DNA of 64,000 nt from positions 250,001 through 314,000 of the forward strand of contig NZ_CANNES010000004.1 in NCBI RefSeq assembly GCF_947503705.1, given 5' to 3'. This DNA is from an uncultured Tateyamaria sp. (lineage in GTDB: Bacteria > Pseudomonadota > Alphaproteobacteria > Rhodobacterales > Rhodobacteraceae). Each line of letters begins with the position of its first letter. Position 1 is the first letter of the stretch. A program made the translations under genes and the position numbers. The notes under the pieces were generated by a model that was given only the letters and a program-made list of their open reading frames with translations, did no database searches and had not been told where the DNA came from. Shown piece by piece: positions 54,538 through 63,789 of this stretch.

Positions 54538-55482
54538 CTAGCGCCGCACAATGACTTCCGCGCCGACTTCTTCGGGCTCATCATCTGTCATCTCGGCGGG
54601 AAACCCGGGCGCGGTAACGTCGAGACCCGTCGCCTCTTCAAGCCGTTTGATCACATTGGGCGACAACTCGCGCGGGCCGAAACGTTCGATCCCGTCCTGA
54701 AAGATGTTGATCAGCAAGGGGTTCAGCTCAAGCGGCACGCCCGCCCGGTCAGCCACGTCCTGAAACAGACCAATATCCTTGGCCACCAGGTCCATTGTGA
54801 ACGAAATATCCCGACTGCCATTCAGAATCACCTGGCCTTCGGTCTCATGCACAAAGGAGGTGCCAGAACTGATCGCCATCGCCTCATAGGCCACGCCAAG
54901 GTCCATGCCCGCCCCTTTGGCGACGGTCAGAGCCTCGGCGACGCTCACCAGATTCGCGGTCGCCAAATAGTTGGTGATCACCTTGAGGACAGAGGCCGAG
55001 CCCAAATCGCCCGTGTGCAGAACCCGTCGCCCCATCGTCGTCAGCAAGGGCAGGATACGTTCAAACGTGTCGCGGTCGCAGCCTGCAAAGATGCTGATAT
55101 TGCCGGTATCGGCCCGGTGACAGCCGCCGGAAACAGGACAGTCGACAGCCGCCCCACCCGCTTCGATCACCTGTGCCCCGATGCGTTTAATCTCAGCTTC
55201 ATCCGTCGTCGACATCTCCATCCAGATCTTGCCGGGGCCGACATGGGGCAACATCTCGGCCAAGACCGCTGCCGAGGCCGCGGGGCTGGGTAGGCACGTG
55301 ATCACGGCATCGCAAGACTGCATCAAAGCAGCAGGGCTTTCGCCATCTCGCGCGCCTGCCGCGACCTTTTCGGCCACAAACTCTGCGTTCAGATCATGCA
55401 CCGCCACGTCGTGGCCATTGCGCAGCAGGCTGCCAGACAGTTTGCCGCCCACATTACCCAGGCCGATAAATCCAATTTTCAT
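54538..55482 (-). CDS. Beta-hydroxyacid dehydrogenase (3-hydroxyisobutyrate/tartronate-semialdehyde type)
   Basis: A 314-residue NAD(P)-dependent oxidoreductase. It begins MKIGFIGLGNVGGKL with the GxGxxG-type nucleotide site, has DCPVSGG near the substrate site, and the catalytic Lys in GSASVLKVITNYLATANLVSVAEAL. Family members act on 3-hydroxyisobutyrate, 2-hydroxy-3-oxopropionate or 6-phosphogluconate-like acids. The substrate is not evident. It is the last gene of the long minus-strand catabolic island, 76 bases after the dipeptidase-like gene. Confidence 0.9.
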   Translation of the reverse strand: MKIGFIGLGNVGGKLSGSLLRNGHDVAVHDLNAEFVAEKVAAGARDGESPAALMQSCDAVITCLPSPAASAAVLAEMLPHVGPGKIWMEMSTTDEAEIKRIGAQVIEAGGAAVDCPVSGGCHRADTGNISIFAGCDRDTFERILPLLTTMGRRVLHTGDLGSASVLKVITNYLATANLVSVAEALTVAKGAGMDLGVAYEAMAISSGTSFVHETEGQVILNGSRDISFTMDLVAKDIGLFQDVADRAGVPLELNPLLINIFQDGIERFGPRELSPNVIKRLEEATGLDVTAPGFPAEMTDDEPEEVGAEVIVRR

Positions 55483-55558
55483 TGCGCCACGTTCCTTGTC
55501 GTTTTGAGGTAAGGGAAACGGCACAGTGGGTTCTGTCCGTCTCGTTTGCGACATCGTC

Positions 55559-56533
55559 TCACGCGTGCGGCGTGAAATTCTCGGCATAGAACCGATACCA
55601 GTTGCCGCCCATGATGCCTGCCACTTCGTCTTTGCTCATACCCACATCGCTCAAGCCCTGTTCGATGTTGCCAAAGTCGCGGTTGTCCCGGAACCATTGG
55701 GGCATCGGCGGAAAGCCGGGGGCGGCAGCGGAGCCTTCGCCATAGTCGATCTCTTTGCTCCAACGGCCCACGCGCATCCACTCCACGATGCTGTCGGGCT
55801 GGTCCTGGCAAAGGTCCGATCCCAGTCCCAAATGCGCGACCCCAAAGCGGTCCGCTGTGCGCGCAATCATCTCGCAAAAGTCCTGCAACGTGCAGTTAGA
55901 CTTGCCCTTGAGATGATGGGGATAAAGGGAAAAGCCGAACATGCCGCCATTCTCGGTCACCGCTCGGATCACATCGTCTTTCTTGTTGCGCAATGCCGGT
56001 TGCCAGACATGCGGGTTCGCATGGGTGATGGCGATAGGGCGTGTCGACAGCTCCGCCGCCTCGATGGTCGACCGGTCCGCCGAATGGCTCATGTCCACGA
56101 CAAGCCCCACGCGGTTCATCTCTTTGATCACCTGTTTGCCCATGCGGGTGATGCCCGGGTCTTCGGCCTCGTAACAGCCCGTCGCCAACAGGGATTGGTT
56201 GTTATAGGTCAGCTGCATGAAGCGCGCCCCAAGAGTGTGCACGATCTCGACCAGGCCGATGTCGTCCTCGATGGGGCTGGGGTTCTGAAAGCCGAAAAAG
56301 ATCGCGGTGCGGCCCGTAGCGCGTGCTGTGTCTACGTCGCTGGCCCACTGCCCCTTCATGATCAGATCGGGAAACTGTTCAAACCAACGGTTCCACTGCT
56401 CAAAGTTCAGCACCGTTTCGCGAAAGTTTTCGTGATACGAGATGGTGACGTGCACCGCGTCCACGCCGCCCTCGCGCATCTGGCGAAAGATCTTTTCCGA
56501 CCAATTGCAATACTGAAGATTGTCGATGCGCAT
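55559..56533 (-). CDS. M19 dipeptidase homologue lacking the first metal motif
   Basis: A 324-residue protein of the membrane dipeptidase family. The later metal histidines fit the family (VVDMSHSADRSTIEAAELSTRPIAITHANPH and LGLGSDLCQ). Canonical members start with a metal-binding HxD in a DGHNDL-like motif; here the N-terminus reads MRIDNLQYCNWSEKIF with no His. The loss is real, since the start is only four bases after the preceding stop. The enzyme may still bind one metal or may use a different substrate. Similar roseobacter sequences exist to my knowledge, so it is probably a recognised variant with unknown chemistry. Confidence 0.82.
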   Translation of the reverse strand: MRIDNLQYCNWSEKIFRQMREGGVDAVHVTISYHENFRETVLNFEQWNRWFEQFPDLIMKGQWASDVDTARATGRTAIFFGFQNPSPIEDDIGLVEIVHTLGARFMQLTYNNQSLLATGCYEAEDPGITRMGKQVIKEMNRVGLVVDMSHSADRSTIEAAELSTRPIAITHANPHVWQPALRNKKDDVIRAVTENGGMFGFSLYPHHLKGKSNCTLQDFCEMIARTADRFGVAHLGLGSDLCQDQPDSIVEWMRVGRWSKEIDYGEGSAAAPGFPPMPQWFRDNRDFGNIEQGLSDVGMSKDEVAGIMGGNWYRFYAENFTPHA

Positions 56534-56536
56534 GGA

Positions 56537-57367
56537 TCAGTCGTCTTTTTCGTCAAAGTGGAACAGGCCCATCGCACTCGCACCCAGCGGGATGCCGGCG
56601 AAAGGGCCACCGTGGCGGAAATCCGACGGGTTTTGCGGATCAAGCGGGTCGAACTTGGCGTAAATCTCTTCCGCGAACTGCTCGGCATTGTCCTTGGGTC
56701 GATAGCCCAGATGCCGGGCCGCTGTGTTGTCCACCGGCGCGCGGTCATTGTCGGACACACCGTAGACGACGGAAAAGCCGGTGATGGGCGTGGTGATCGA
56801 CTTCTCCACCAGTTGGATCATGTCATCATAGCTCAGCCAGCTGCCCACCGCGCGGGGATTGGTGACCGGCGCGCAAGACAGGATGCGCAGGCAGACGGCC
56901 TCAAGCCCCCTCTTTTCCCAATACATCCGGCCCAGATCTTCGGCAAAGCATTTGGCCAGCCCATAGAAGGTGTCAGGGCGATGGGGCACGTCGATGCCGA
57001 TGGCCTCATTCTTGGGGTACATGCCCACCGCATGGATGGACGAGGCATAGACGACACGGCGCACACCGTGCTGATGCGCAGCCTCCCAGATGTTATAGGC
57101 CCCGACAAAATTCGGGCCCAGCAATTCCTCAAACGGTTTTTCGTCCACGATGGCGCCGAAATGGACAACCATGTCGGCCCCCTCCAGCAGGGGTTTGACG
57201 GCGGCCATGTCGGCCACATCAGCCTGCACATAGGTCTCGTTCGCGGCCAGGTCGCCTACGCTTTCGGCAATGTCCGTAGACAGCAATTCGTCGCACATCG
57301 CGGCCAGCGGGGCGCGCAGATGCGAGCCCAGATTACCCGCCGCCCCTGTCAGAACCAGTTTCTTCAT
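56537..57367 (-). CDS. NAD-dependent epimerase/dehydratase, uronate-dehydrogenase-like
   Basis: A 276-residue extended SDR. It starts MKKLVLTGAAGNLGSHL, and the active-site YGLAK follows VPHRPDTFYGLAKCFAEDLGRMYWEKRGLEAVCLRI. The overall pattern and length resemble uronate dehydrogenases that oxidise galacturonate or glucuronate to lactones, but this is similarity, not proof. GGAG precedes the ATG. Packed between an FAD oxidoreductase gene (17-base gap) and the dipeptidase-like gene. Confidence 0.85.
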   Translation of the reverse strand: MKKLVLTGAAGNLGSHLRAPLAAMCDELLSTDIAESVGDLAANETYVQADVADMAAVKPLLEGADMVVHFGAIVDEKPFEELLGPNFVGAYNIWEAAHQHGVRRVVYASSIHAVGMYPKNEAIGIDVPHRPDTFYGLAKCFAEDLGRMYWEKRGLEAVCLRILSCAPVTNPRAVGSWLSYDDMIQLVEKSITTPITGFSVVYGVSDNDRAPVDNTAARHLGYRPKDNAEQFAEEIYAKFDPLDPQNPSDFRHGGPFAGIPLGASAMGLFHFDEKDD

Positions 57368-57384
57368 GTCGTCTCCTCTCCGTC

Positions 57385-58602
57385 TTAGATGACGGCTTTT
57401 TCGATGATGGGGCGGTCCTGAATGACGCGCGCGTAGTTGAAGGGGCTGAGGTCCAGGGCACGGTAAGTGCCATAGGTCAGCCATTCGGCGGTGCCACGCC
57501 CCATGGCGGGCGATTGTTGCAGCCCATGACCCGAGAATCCGTTGAGGAAGATGAAGTTTTCGACCTCCGGATGCGGCCCCATGATCGCGTTGTGGTCAAA
57601 GGTGTTCATCGCATAGTGCCCAGCCCATTCATGGGTGACTTTGATCGCCTCAAACTGCGGAATACGGGTGGCAAGGATCGGCCAGACATGGCTTTCCCAA
57701 AGGCTGTGATCCATGTTGAAGTCGTCATAGGCCACCGCCGGGTCAATGTCGCTGTGGCCGCCACATTGATAGGTACCGCCGCCGTTTTCGCGGACATGCA
57801 CGCCCGATGGATCAATGGTCAGCGGCAGATCGACCTCAAGCGGGGTTTCTGCGGAGAATATCCAGGAAAAGCGTTTACGCGGCTCCACCGGCACCTCAAT
57901 ACCCGCCATCCGGGCGGTGCGCGCCGCGCGCGGGCCCGAGGCGTTGACGACCTGGCCACAGGCGATGACCTCACCGCTTGCCAGTGTCACGCTTTCCAAG
58001 CGGGTCCCGGCAGCGTTGCGCGTCATGGCAACCACTTCGTTCTGCACATACTCCACGCCGCGTTCGCGCGATTGACGCCGCCACCAGTCAAACACGGCGG
58101 CCCCGTCCCAATAGCCCTCATCCACCGTGTTTATGGACCCCAGGACAATGTCATCGACATTGTAGAAAGGATAGGCCGCCTTGATCTGATCCGGCGTCAT
58201 CAGCTGGGTTGCGGCGCCCGCTGCATGTTGCACCACGGCGCTGTCGCGCAGCGTGTTGGCAAACGCCTCGCTGTCGGCAAGGTACATGTAGCCAAAGTTG
58301 CGGATCCCAAGTTCGGGCACGCGTTCATCGCCACCCATATAGGTTCGGATGTTTTTCACGAAATCAGCAGCAAACTGACTGATCCGTACGTTCAGCTCGG
58401 TCGAAAATTGCTGGCGCATGCAGCTATTGGTGTGCGCGGTGGAACACGCCTCATAAGTCATGTCCTTTTCCACAACGAGGACCGAGCCGTCAAAATCAGC
58501 GTTATCCGTCAGGAACCACGCAGTCGACGCGCCCATGATTGCACCACCCACGATGACAACATCGTATTGCGTTTTGGTCGGGGTTTGGGCGGTTGCTGCC
58601 AT
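57385..58602 (-). CDS. FAD-dependent oxidoreductase, DAO family
   Basis: A 405-residue flavoprotein of the D-amino-acid/sarcosine/dimethylglycine oxidase family. FAD motif YDVVIVGGAIMGASTAWFLTDNADFDGSVLVVEKD at the start (residues about 13-47), then ACSTAHTNSCMRQQFS, and the C-terminal HNAIMGPHPEVENFIFLNGFSGHGLQQSPAMGRGTAEWL that closes the flavin site. It probably oxidises a secondary or tertiary amine or a hydroxy acid. A 166-base gap precedes it, so it may have its own promoter; AGAGG lies just upstream of the ATG. Confidence 0.9.
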   Translation of the reverse strand: MAATAQTPTKTQYDVVIVGGAIMGASTAWFLTDNADFDGSVLVVEKDMTYEACSTAHTNSCMRQQFSTELNVRISQFAADFVKNIRTYMGGDERVPELGIRNFGYMYLADSEAFANTLRDSAVVQHAAGAATQLMTPDQIKAAYPFYNVDDIVLGSINTVDEGYWDGAAVFDWWRRQSRERGVEYVQNEVVAMTRNAAGTRLESVTLASGEVIACGQVVNASGPRAARTARMAGIEVPVEPRKRFSWIFSAETPLEVDLPLTIDPSGVHVRENGGGTYQCGGHSDIDPAVAYDDFNMDHSLWESHVWPILATRIPQFEAIKVTHEWAGHYAMNTFDHNAIMGPHPEVENFIFLNGFSGHGLQQSPAMGRGTAEWLTYGTYRALDLSPFNYARVIQDRPIIEKAVI

Positions 58603-58768
58603 TCTCTACCTCTTGGTCATTGCGCCATGAAAGCACGCGCGACGCGGGATCAGACACAGGTCGCTCGTCCGGCACATTGGTACAAAGGCCACGCGGGCGC
58701 CAGACCCAGATTTCAGATAGCACTAGGTTCAACTGGACGGATGCATACGCTACCGTTTGGCGCGTTGC

Positions 58769-59638
58769 TCAGTCCGCGCAGGCGAGCACAACGTCAAATT
58801 CGACATGCAGAAACGGATCGCTCACCTGACCAGAGATCGCCATACCGTCCGGAAAGTCCGAGCCTGGTTTCTCGACATAGGTCATCACCAGATCGTCCCG
58901 CACGCCAAAGACGGTGTCGTGATCCAGATAGGGATCATCGTCAGGGAAAATTTCGGTAACAAGCGTTTTAAAACCCGGCGCTTTGATGATGTAATGCAGG
59001 TGCGAGGGCCGCCATGGATGCCGCCCGCAAGCCCGCAGAATGTCACCCACTGGCCCATCCGAGGGCACAGTGTATTCCACCGGCTTCACCGTCGTAAAGG
59101 CATAGCGGCCATCCTCCCCAACCGTCATCAGCCCGTGGAAGGAATAGGTGTCCTGTTCTTCGTCCTGGCTCGCGTAGAGCCCGTTGTGAGCGGTCTGCCA
59201 GATGTCCAACTCGGCCCCCGCAATCGGGTTGCCATCGGTGTCGCGAATGGTGCCTTCCGCCAACAAAAGCGGGCCGCCATAGTGCCGCTTCATGTCCCCG
59301 CCGACCTCCAACGCTGGTGCGCCAGAAACATGGAACGGGCCTAGAACGGACGAACTTGTCGCCTCTGCGCTGGAATGCAGCATATCGACCAGCGATGACA
59401 GGCCCAGCACATCAGAGGCCAGCACAAATTCATGGCGGTCCGGGGTTTCAACGGCGGCGCATCCTTCAAGAAAGGCGATGCCCGTGCGCCATTCCTCATG
59501 GGTCAGGTTCACCTCGCGGGCAAAGTCATGCAGGTGTTTGACCATGGCCCCCATGACCTCGCGCATCCGCGGGTCTGTGTCCTCTGCCAGATAGGCCATG
59601 AACACGTCGGTGATATTGTCCTTGGTCACGGTGCGCAT
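58769..59638 (-). CDS. Intradiol ring-cleavage dioxygenase, hydroxyquinol 1,2-dioxygenase type
   Basis: A 289-residue non-haem Fe(III) dioxygenase. The N-terminal helical dimer domain (MRTVTKDNITDVFMAYL...REVMGAMVKHLHDFAREVNLTHEEWRTGIAFL) is of the hydroxyquinol/catechol class. The four iron ligands are visible: Tyr in NGLY, Tyr in EYTVPSDGPVG, and two His in RPSHLHY. It cleaves a benzene-triol or catechol to a muconate or maleylacetate. The start was placed at MRTVTKDN because GGAG precedes it; the much longer frame upstream is antisense to another gene. Directly follows the TRAP genes. Confidence 0.92.
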   Translation of the reverse strand: MRTVTKDNITDVFMAYLAEDTDPRMREVMGAMVKHLHDFAREVNLTHEEWRTGIAFLEGCAAVETPDRHEFVLASDVLGLSSLVDMLHSSAEATSSSVLGPFHVSGAPALEVGGDMKRHYGGPLLLAEGTIRDTDGNPIAGAELDIWQTAHNGLYASQDEEQDTYSFHGLMTVGEDGRYAFTTVKPVEYTVPSDGPVGDILRACGRHPWRPSHLHYIIKAPGFKTLVTEIFPDDDPYLDHDTVFGVRDDLVMTYVEKPGSDFPDGMAISGQVSDPFLHVEFDVVLACAD

Positions 59639-59649
59639 GTCAGGTCTCC

Positions 59650-60954
59650 TTAGATGAGGGCAAGGCTGAGGATCGGGAACTCGATCAGGATAAAGAGCAC
59701 GATCAGCATCACAAAGGCAAAGGGCAACGCGCCCATGAACACGTCCTTGAGAGAGATGCGGTCGTCGTTGATCGTCGATTTGATGACGAAACAGGATATG
59801 CCCAAAGGCGGCGTCAGCAACCCGATCTCGGCCCCCACAACGGTGATGATCCCGAACCAGATCAACGACATGTCCAGCGCCTCGGCCAGCGGCAAAAACA
59901 GCGGCACGACGATCAAGATGATCGAGGCCGTATCCAGCAGCGTGCCCAGAAACAGCATGAGCAAGACATAGAGCAGCATGATCGTCCAGAAGGACGCCGC
60001 ATTGCCCGCCAGCAGGTCTTGCAACTGGTTGGGCAGGCCCGCTAGGCCCAGCATCCGGCTGTAGATCGAGGCGGCGGTGATCAGAAAAAGGATCGCCGCC
60101 GTGATATGTCCAGTCTCCAGCAACGCATCCCAAAACCCTTTTGCAGACATCGACCGACGCACAAGGGCGATGATCAAGGCCACCAGCGACCCGGCGGCCC
60201 CCGCCTCCACCGCCGTCAACCAACCGGTATAGATGCCGCCCAACACAATGGTGATCAGGCCGAGCGTCGGCAGGGTCTTGGACGCAATCTCGCGGCCCGT
60301 CATCCACTCGGTGTCTTCGACCACGCGCCCGCCGACGAAATTGGGGGTAAAGCGGCCCATGAACCAGATGGCCCCCACATAGGCGATGGCCAGCAGAATG
60401 CCGGGAATGACACCCGCCAAAAACATGTCGCCCACAGATTGCTCGGCCACAAAGGAATAGATGATCAGCATGGCAGAGGGCGGGATGATCATGCCCAGTA
60501 CCGAACTGCCCGCAACAACGCCCACGGCAAAGCGGGGGGTGTATTCTTGCGCCATCATCTGCGGGACAGAGACCTTGGTAAAGACCGAAGCCGAGGCGAT
60601 GGATGATCCCGTCACGGCGGCAAAGACCGCGTTGGCCCCGACCGTGGCCATACCAATCCCGCCTTTGACCTTGCGAAAGCGCATGGTCATGACCTCATAG
60701 ATGTCGCGGCCCAACCCCGCCTTTGAGACGATTAACCCCATAAAGGTAAAAAGCGGAATGGTGGCGAAACTATACTCCATCGCGCTGTCGCCGACGGCCA
60801 CCTTGAGCAGGTTCAGAGCCAGTGTGAAGTTGTCGCGCATCAGCCAGATCGAAACAAAGGACACCATGCCCAACGCAATCGGAATATAGACGCCCGAATA
60901 GATCAGAAAGACGATGGCAACGACCGAGATAAGGCCGATCTCAATGGGGGTCAT
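59650..60954 (-). CDS. TRAP transporter, large permease subunit (DctM type)
   Basis: A 434-residue membrane protein with about twelve hydrophobic segments. Family signatures include GLIVSKAGLGRDIYEVM, GANAVFAAVTGSSIASASVFTKVSVPQM, PPSAMLIIYSF, and the late FLGTLLDTASIILIVVPLFLP and LTPPLGISCFVIKS. It drives sodium- or proton-coupled uptake of an organic acid with the DctQ and DctP partners. Its start overlaps the DctQ stop (ATGA). Confidence 0.95.
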   Translation of the reverse strand: MTPIEIGLISVVAIVFLIYSGVYIPIALGMVSFVSIWLMRDNFTLALNLLKVAVGDSAMEYSFATIPLFTFMGLIVSKAGLGRDIYEVMTMRFRKVKGGIGMATVGANAVFAAVTGSSIASASVFTKVSVPQMMAQEYTPRFAVGVVAGSSVLGMIIPPSAMLIIYSFVAEQSVGDMFLAGVIPGILLAIAYVGAIWFMGRFTPNFVGGRVVEDTEWMTGREIASKTLPTLGLITIVLGGIYTGWLTAVEAGAAGSLVALIIALVRRSMSAKGFWDALLETGHITAAILFLITAASIYSRMLGLAGLPNQLQDLLAGNAASFWTIMLLYVLLMLFLGTLLDTASIILIVVPLFLPLAEALDMSLIWFGIITVVGAEIGLLTPPLGISCFVIKSTINDDRISLKDVFMGALPFAFVMLIVLFILIEFPILSLALI

Positions 60955-61502
60955 CTGGACGGCTCATCATGTTCGGGTGCGCGGATCAGTTGCGGGCGAT
61001 CTTGCGCGGTGATGACCTTGATCGCAAAGATCACACAGGCCAGCGTCGTGCCCACACTGATCACCAACTTGACCGGCCACCAGGGCAGCGTGAAAAGGCC
61101 CGGCACCCCGAAAAAGTCGTTCGTGGCCCACATCTTGAGGAACTCGGGAAAAGTGATGTAGGCAATGAGCCCCATGAAAATTGCTGAAAGCGCGTTGATG
61201 ATGCGCCGTAGGTTGGCCGTCAGCCCCGGGCGACGGTGGTGCATCAGGTTCAAGAACCCATCCGAGCGCGTCAGCCGGTCGACCCGGACCACATCAGCCA
61301 GTTGGAGAAAAACGATCATAACGACCGAAAACTGCACCATTTCGTAAGTGCCCTTGATCGGCGCAGAGAAAAAGCCGCGCGCGATCACATCTACATTCAG
61401 GACCACCACCAACGCCAGCACAACAAGGGTGCCAAGGGCGTTGGCGGCAATGGCCAGGGTATTGGCGACCGCAGAGAGGCCAGCCACAGCGGACTTTAGC
61501 AT
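60951..61502 (-). CDS. TRAP transporter, small permease subunit (DctQ type)
   Basis: A 183-residue membrane protein with four hydrophobic segments typical of DctQ; the N-terminal helix leads into DVIARGFFSAPIKGTYEMVQFSVVMIVFLQLADVVRVDRLTRSDGFLN. The start MLKSAVAGLSAVANTL was chosen because AAGGGCC precedes it. It joins DctM and DctP in one three-part transporter. Confidence 0.93.
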   Translation of the reverse strand: MLKSAVAGLSAVANTLAIAANALGTLVVLALVVVLNVDVIARGFFSAPIKGTYEMVQFSVVMIVFLQLADVVRVDRLTRSDGFLNLMHHRRPGLTANLRRIINALSAIFMGLIAYITFPEFLKMWATNDFFGVPGLFTLPWWPVKLVISVGTTLACVIFAIKVITAQDRPQLIRAPEHDEPSR

Positions 61503-61533
61503 GATGTGGCCCTTTCCAAGGTCGCCCTGCCGA

Positions 61534-62607
61534 TTATTCGGCTGTCCAGTCGCGCACACCGGTGTACCCGGCGGCTTCCAGCTTGCCCAAATAGGCAGAG
61601 AGCATCTCGGTCCCGGCCTCGCCCCGGTCGTTCAGGTTGGCGGCCCATTCCTGTGCGATGTTTGGCATGGCATTGGCCCATGCGGCCCGGTCTTCGGCAG
61701 AGACTTCGACGATGGTGCCCCCATCAGCGACATAGGCGTCGCGTGATGCCGCAGCCCGGTCCATGGCGATGCCCGCAACGTGGTCGCGATAGGCAATTGC
61801 CACCTCTTGCAGAACCTCTTTGACAGGATCAGGCAGGCCTGCCCAGTAGTCGGCATTCACGGTGATGGTCTTGGAGTTCACAGCGCCCAGATCAGCCTTA
61901 AGCATATAGGGGGCCACTTCGGCAATCTTGAATGTCTTGGCCGCCTCGGGCCAGAGCATCCCGCAATCCACCAGACCGGTTTGCAGCATGTTGTAGAAAT
62001 CGGTCAGACCGCCGCGCACGCCAGCCGCATCCTTGATCCCCTCAAGATAGCGCAGGTTCAGACCCGCACCGGCAATCTTCTTGCCCTCAAGGTCGGTAAT
62101 TGACGACACTTCTTGGGTGCAAAACAACTGATAGGTGTCCAGCACAACGCCTGTGGCCAGATAGACCTGGTTTTGGGCGGCAAATTCATTGTTCATCGCC
62201 GGAAATTCGCGGGCAATCTCGTCCACCGCCTTGGCAACGGCGCGTGCGTCAGAGGCCACAAAAGGAGTCGAGCCGGAAATGCCCTGGCTGGGCAGTTTCG
62301 AGGAATGAAAAATCGTGGTGACAATGCCAATATCGCCCAGGCCCAACTGCACGCCTTCCAGCACGCCCTTTGGCTTGACGATTGAGCCACCATAGTTTTC
62401 CTGCCAGCTCATCTTGTATTCGCCCGCCTCGGCCAAACGTTTGTCGACCTCGGGGATAAAGAAGTTAGTGAATTCCTTGACCCACAGCGCACGGTCCGGA
62501 TAGCCGTCGATCACAACGGCGGACACGGTTTGCTGGGCTGCGGCAGGCAACGCCATCGCTGTCGCAAGGGCGGCACCCATCAGGGTCTTTGTGGTCCAGT
62601 TTTTCAT
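61534..62607 (-). CDS. TRAP transporter substrate-binding protein (DctP type)
   Basis: A 357-residue periplasmic protein with signal peptide MKNWTTKTLMGAALATAMALPAAAQ. It carries DctP motifs such as GVLEGVQLGLGDIGIV, ITDLEGKKIAGAGLNLRYLEG and AEVAPYMLKADLGAVNSKTITVNADYWAGLPDPVKE. The ligand is not readable, though the neighbouring dioxygenase and hydrolase suggest an aromatic or dicarboxylic acid. First of the three transporter genes in transcription order. Confidence 0.94.
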   Translation of the reverse strand: MKNWTTKTLMGAALATAMALPAAAQQTVSAVVIDGYPDRALWVKEFTNFFIPEVDKRLAEAGEYKMSWQENYGGSIVKPKGVLEGVQLGLGDIGIVTTIFHSSKLPSQGISGSTPFVASDARAVAKAVDEIAREFPAMNNEFAAQNQVYLATGVVLDTYQLFCTQEVSSITDLEGKKIAGAGLNLRYLEGIKDAAGVRGGLTDFYNMLQTGLVDCGMLWPEAAKTFKIAEVAPYMLKADLGAVNSKTITVNADYWAGLPDPVKEVLQEVAIAYRDHVAGIAMDRAAASRDAYVADGGTIVEVSAEDRAAWANAMPNIAQEWAANLNDRGEAGTEMLSAYLGKLEAAGYTGVRDWTAE

Positions 62608-62652
62608 GTTTTCCTCCCAGAAAATTCAGGCCTTCAGGCCTTTTTGCTTATT

Positions 62653-63111
62653 TCAGTTGGTCTTGACCCAATTGACGGTCAGGTCCGTGCCTGCCGCTTC
62701 AAACAGCTTGGCAATCGCGCAATACTTTGCGGTCTCGACCCCCACACGGGTCAGGTCGTCTTGGGTGGCGGCCGTGTCGCAATGCACAGTCAAGGTGATC
62801 GCAGGAAACGGCAGGTCGATCTCCTCCTCCATGAGAACACCGCGCCGGTCAAATTTGCAGTCCGCATCAATGGTGACCATGCCAAGGTCTATGCCCAACC
62901 GGTGCGCGTTCTTGTGGCCGATGACATTGGTGCACGCGATCAACGCGGTCATCGCCGCCTCGGTCGGGGACGGGCCCAGATTGGTGCCGCCGCGCTCGAT
63001 CGGTTCATCAATAACCACGTTCAGGTCACGAACCGGGATTTCGGTGCGGGCATGGGTCGGGCACTGCGCCTTAGCACGGTAGGTCACGACAGTTTTCATT
63101 TTCACGGCCAT
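62653..63111 (-). CDS. OsmC/Ohr-family protein
   Basis: A 152-residue protein of the OsmC peroxiredoxin-like family: GPSPTEAAMTALIACTNVIGHKNAHRLGI has the first active-site Cys near residue 60, and AKYCAIAKLFEAAGTDLTVNW has the second. The N-terminal part before GGTNLGPSP is charged. Such proteins reduce organic hydroperoxides; here it may protect against peroxides made during aromatic oxidation. Sits between the nitroreductase and DctP genes. Confidence 0.9.
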   Translation of the reverse strand: MAVKMKTVVTYRAKAQCPTHARTEIPVRDLNVVIDEPIERGGTNLGPSPTEAAMTALIACTNVIGHKNAHRLGIDLGMVTIDADCKFDRRGVLMEEEIDLPFPAITLTVHCDTAATQDDLTRVGVETAKYCAIAKLFEAAGTDLTVNWVKTN

Positions 63112-63123
63112 ACGGGGCGGTCC

Positions 63124-63789
63124 TCACGCATAGGTACAGACTTGGTCAAAGGAAAAACGGGGCAGTTTCTGGAACAGCGCCGTCTCGTCGGCATAACCAA
63201 TGTTGCACAGGAAATTGGATTTCAGGGTCGTGCCGGCAAAGAACTCTTCGTCCACGATCTGGTTGGAAAAGCCAGACATGGCTCCCACATCCAGACCCAC
63301 GGCGCGAGCAGCAATCATGAAATACGCGCCCTGCAAGGTGGCGTTCCGATCGGCGGTGTCGGCGATGTAGTCAGGCTTGCCCTCGAACAGATGGCGTCGG
63401 TCCTCGTGCGGAAAGGTAAAGGGCAATTCGTGCCAGAAATCCATGTCCTGCGCGATAATCGCCGTCACAGGGGCGCCCATCATCTTGGGCACATTCTGCG
63501 GTTTCAGCGACTTGGCAAGGCGCGCCTTGCCCTCTGGGCTTTTTACAAAAACAAACCGCGCGGGCAGCGTGTTCATGCTGGTGGCGCCGTTGATCGTGAT
63601 TTCGAATATCTCTTCGAGCAGACCATCGGGGATAGGCTGATCGGTCCAGGCGTAATGCGAACGGGCCTCGCGCAGGATCAGATCAATCGCGTCATCCGAC
63701 AACCGCCCGATGCGGCCACGCAGGTCGCGGTGGCCTTGTTGCGCTGCAGCCCGCGCCGCGTTCAGAGCATCTCCGGTCGGGGCGTTCAT
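63124..63789 (-). CDS. Nitroreductase-family flavoprotein, RutE/malonic-semialdehyde-reductase-like
   Basis: A 221-residue FMN-dependent oxidoreductase. It has the early SDDAIDLILREARSHYAWTDQPIPDGLLEEIFEITINGATSMNTLPARFVFVKSPEGKARL stretch typical of RutE/HadB-like proteins, and the later AARAVGLDVGAMSGF region that helps bind FMN. RutE reduces malonic semialdehyde to 3-hydroxypropionate; a similar role for a semialdehyde made in this pathway is possible. Its start overlaps the preceding gene's stop (ATGA). Confidence 0.88.
   Translation of the reverse strand: MNAPTGDALNAARAAAQQGHRDLRGRIGRLSDDAIDLILREARSHYAWTDQPIPDGLLEEIFEITINGATSMNTLPARFVFVKSPEGKARLAKSLKPQNVPKMMGAPVTAIIAQDMDFWHELPFTFPHEDRRHLFEGKPDYIADTADRNATLQGAYFMIAARAVGLDVGAMSGFSNQIVDEEFFAGTTLKSNFLCNIGYADETALFQKLPRFSFDQVCTYA

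Noticed and set aside
55526-57388. A 620-codon plus-strand open frame opposite the dipeptidase-like and epimerase genes
   Set aside because: It spans two clear genes on the other strand and shows shadow-frame composition.
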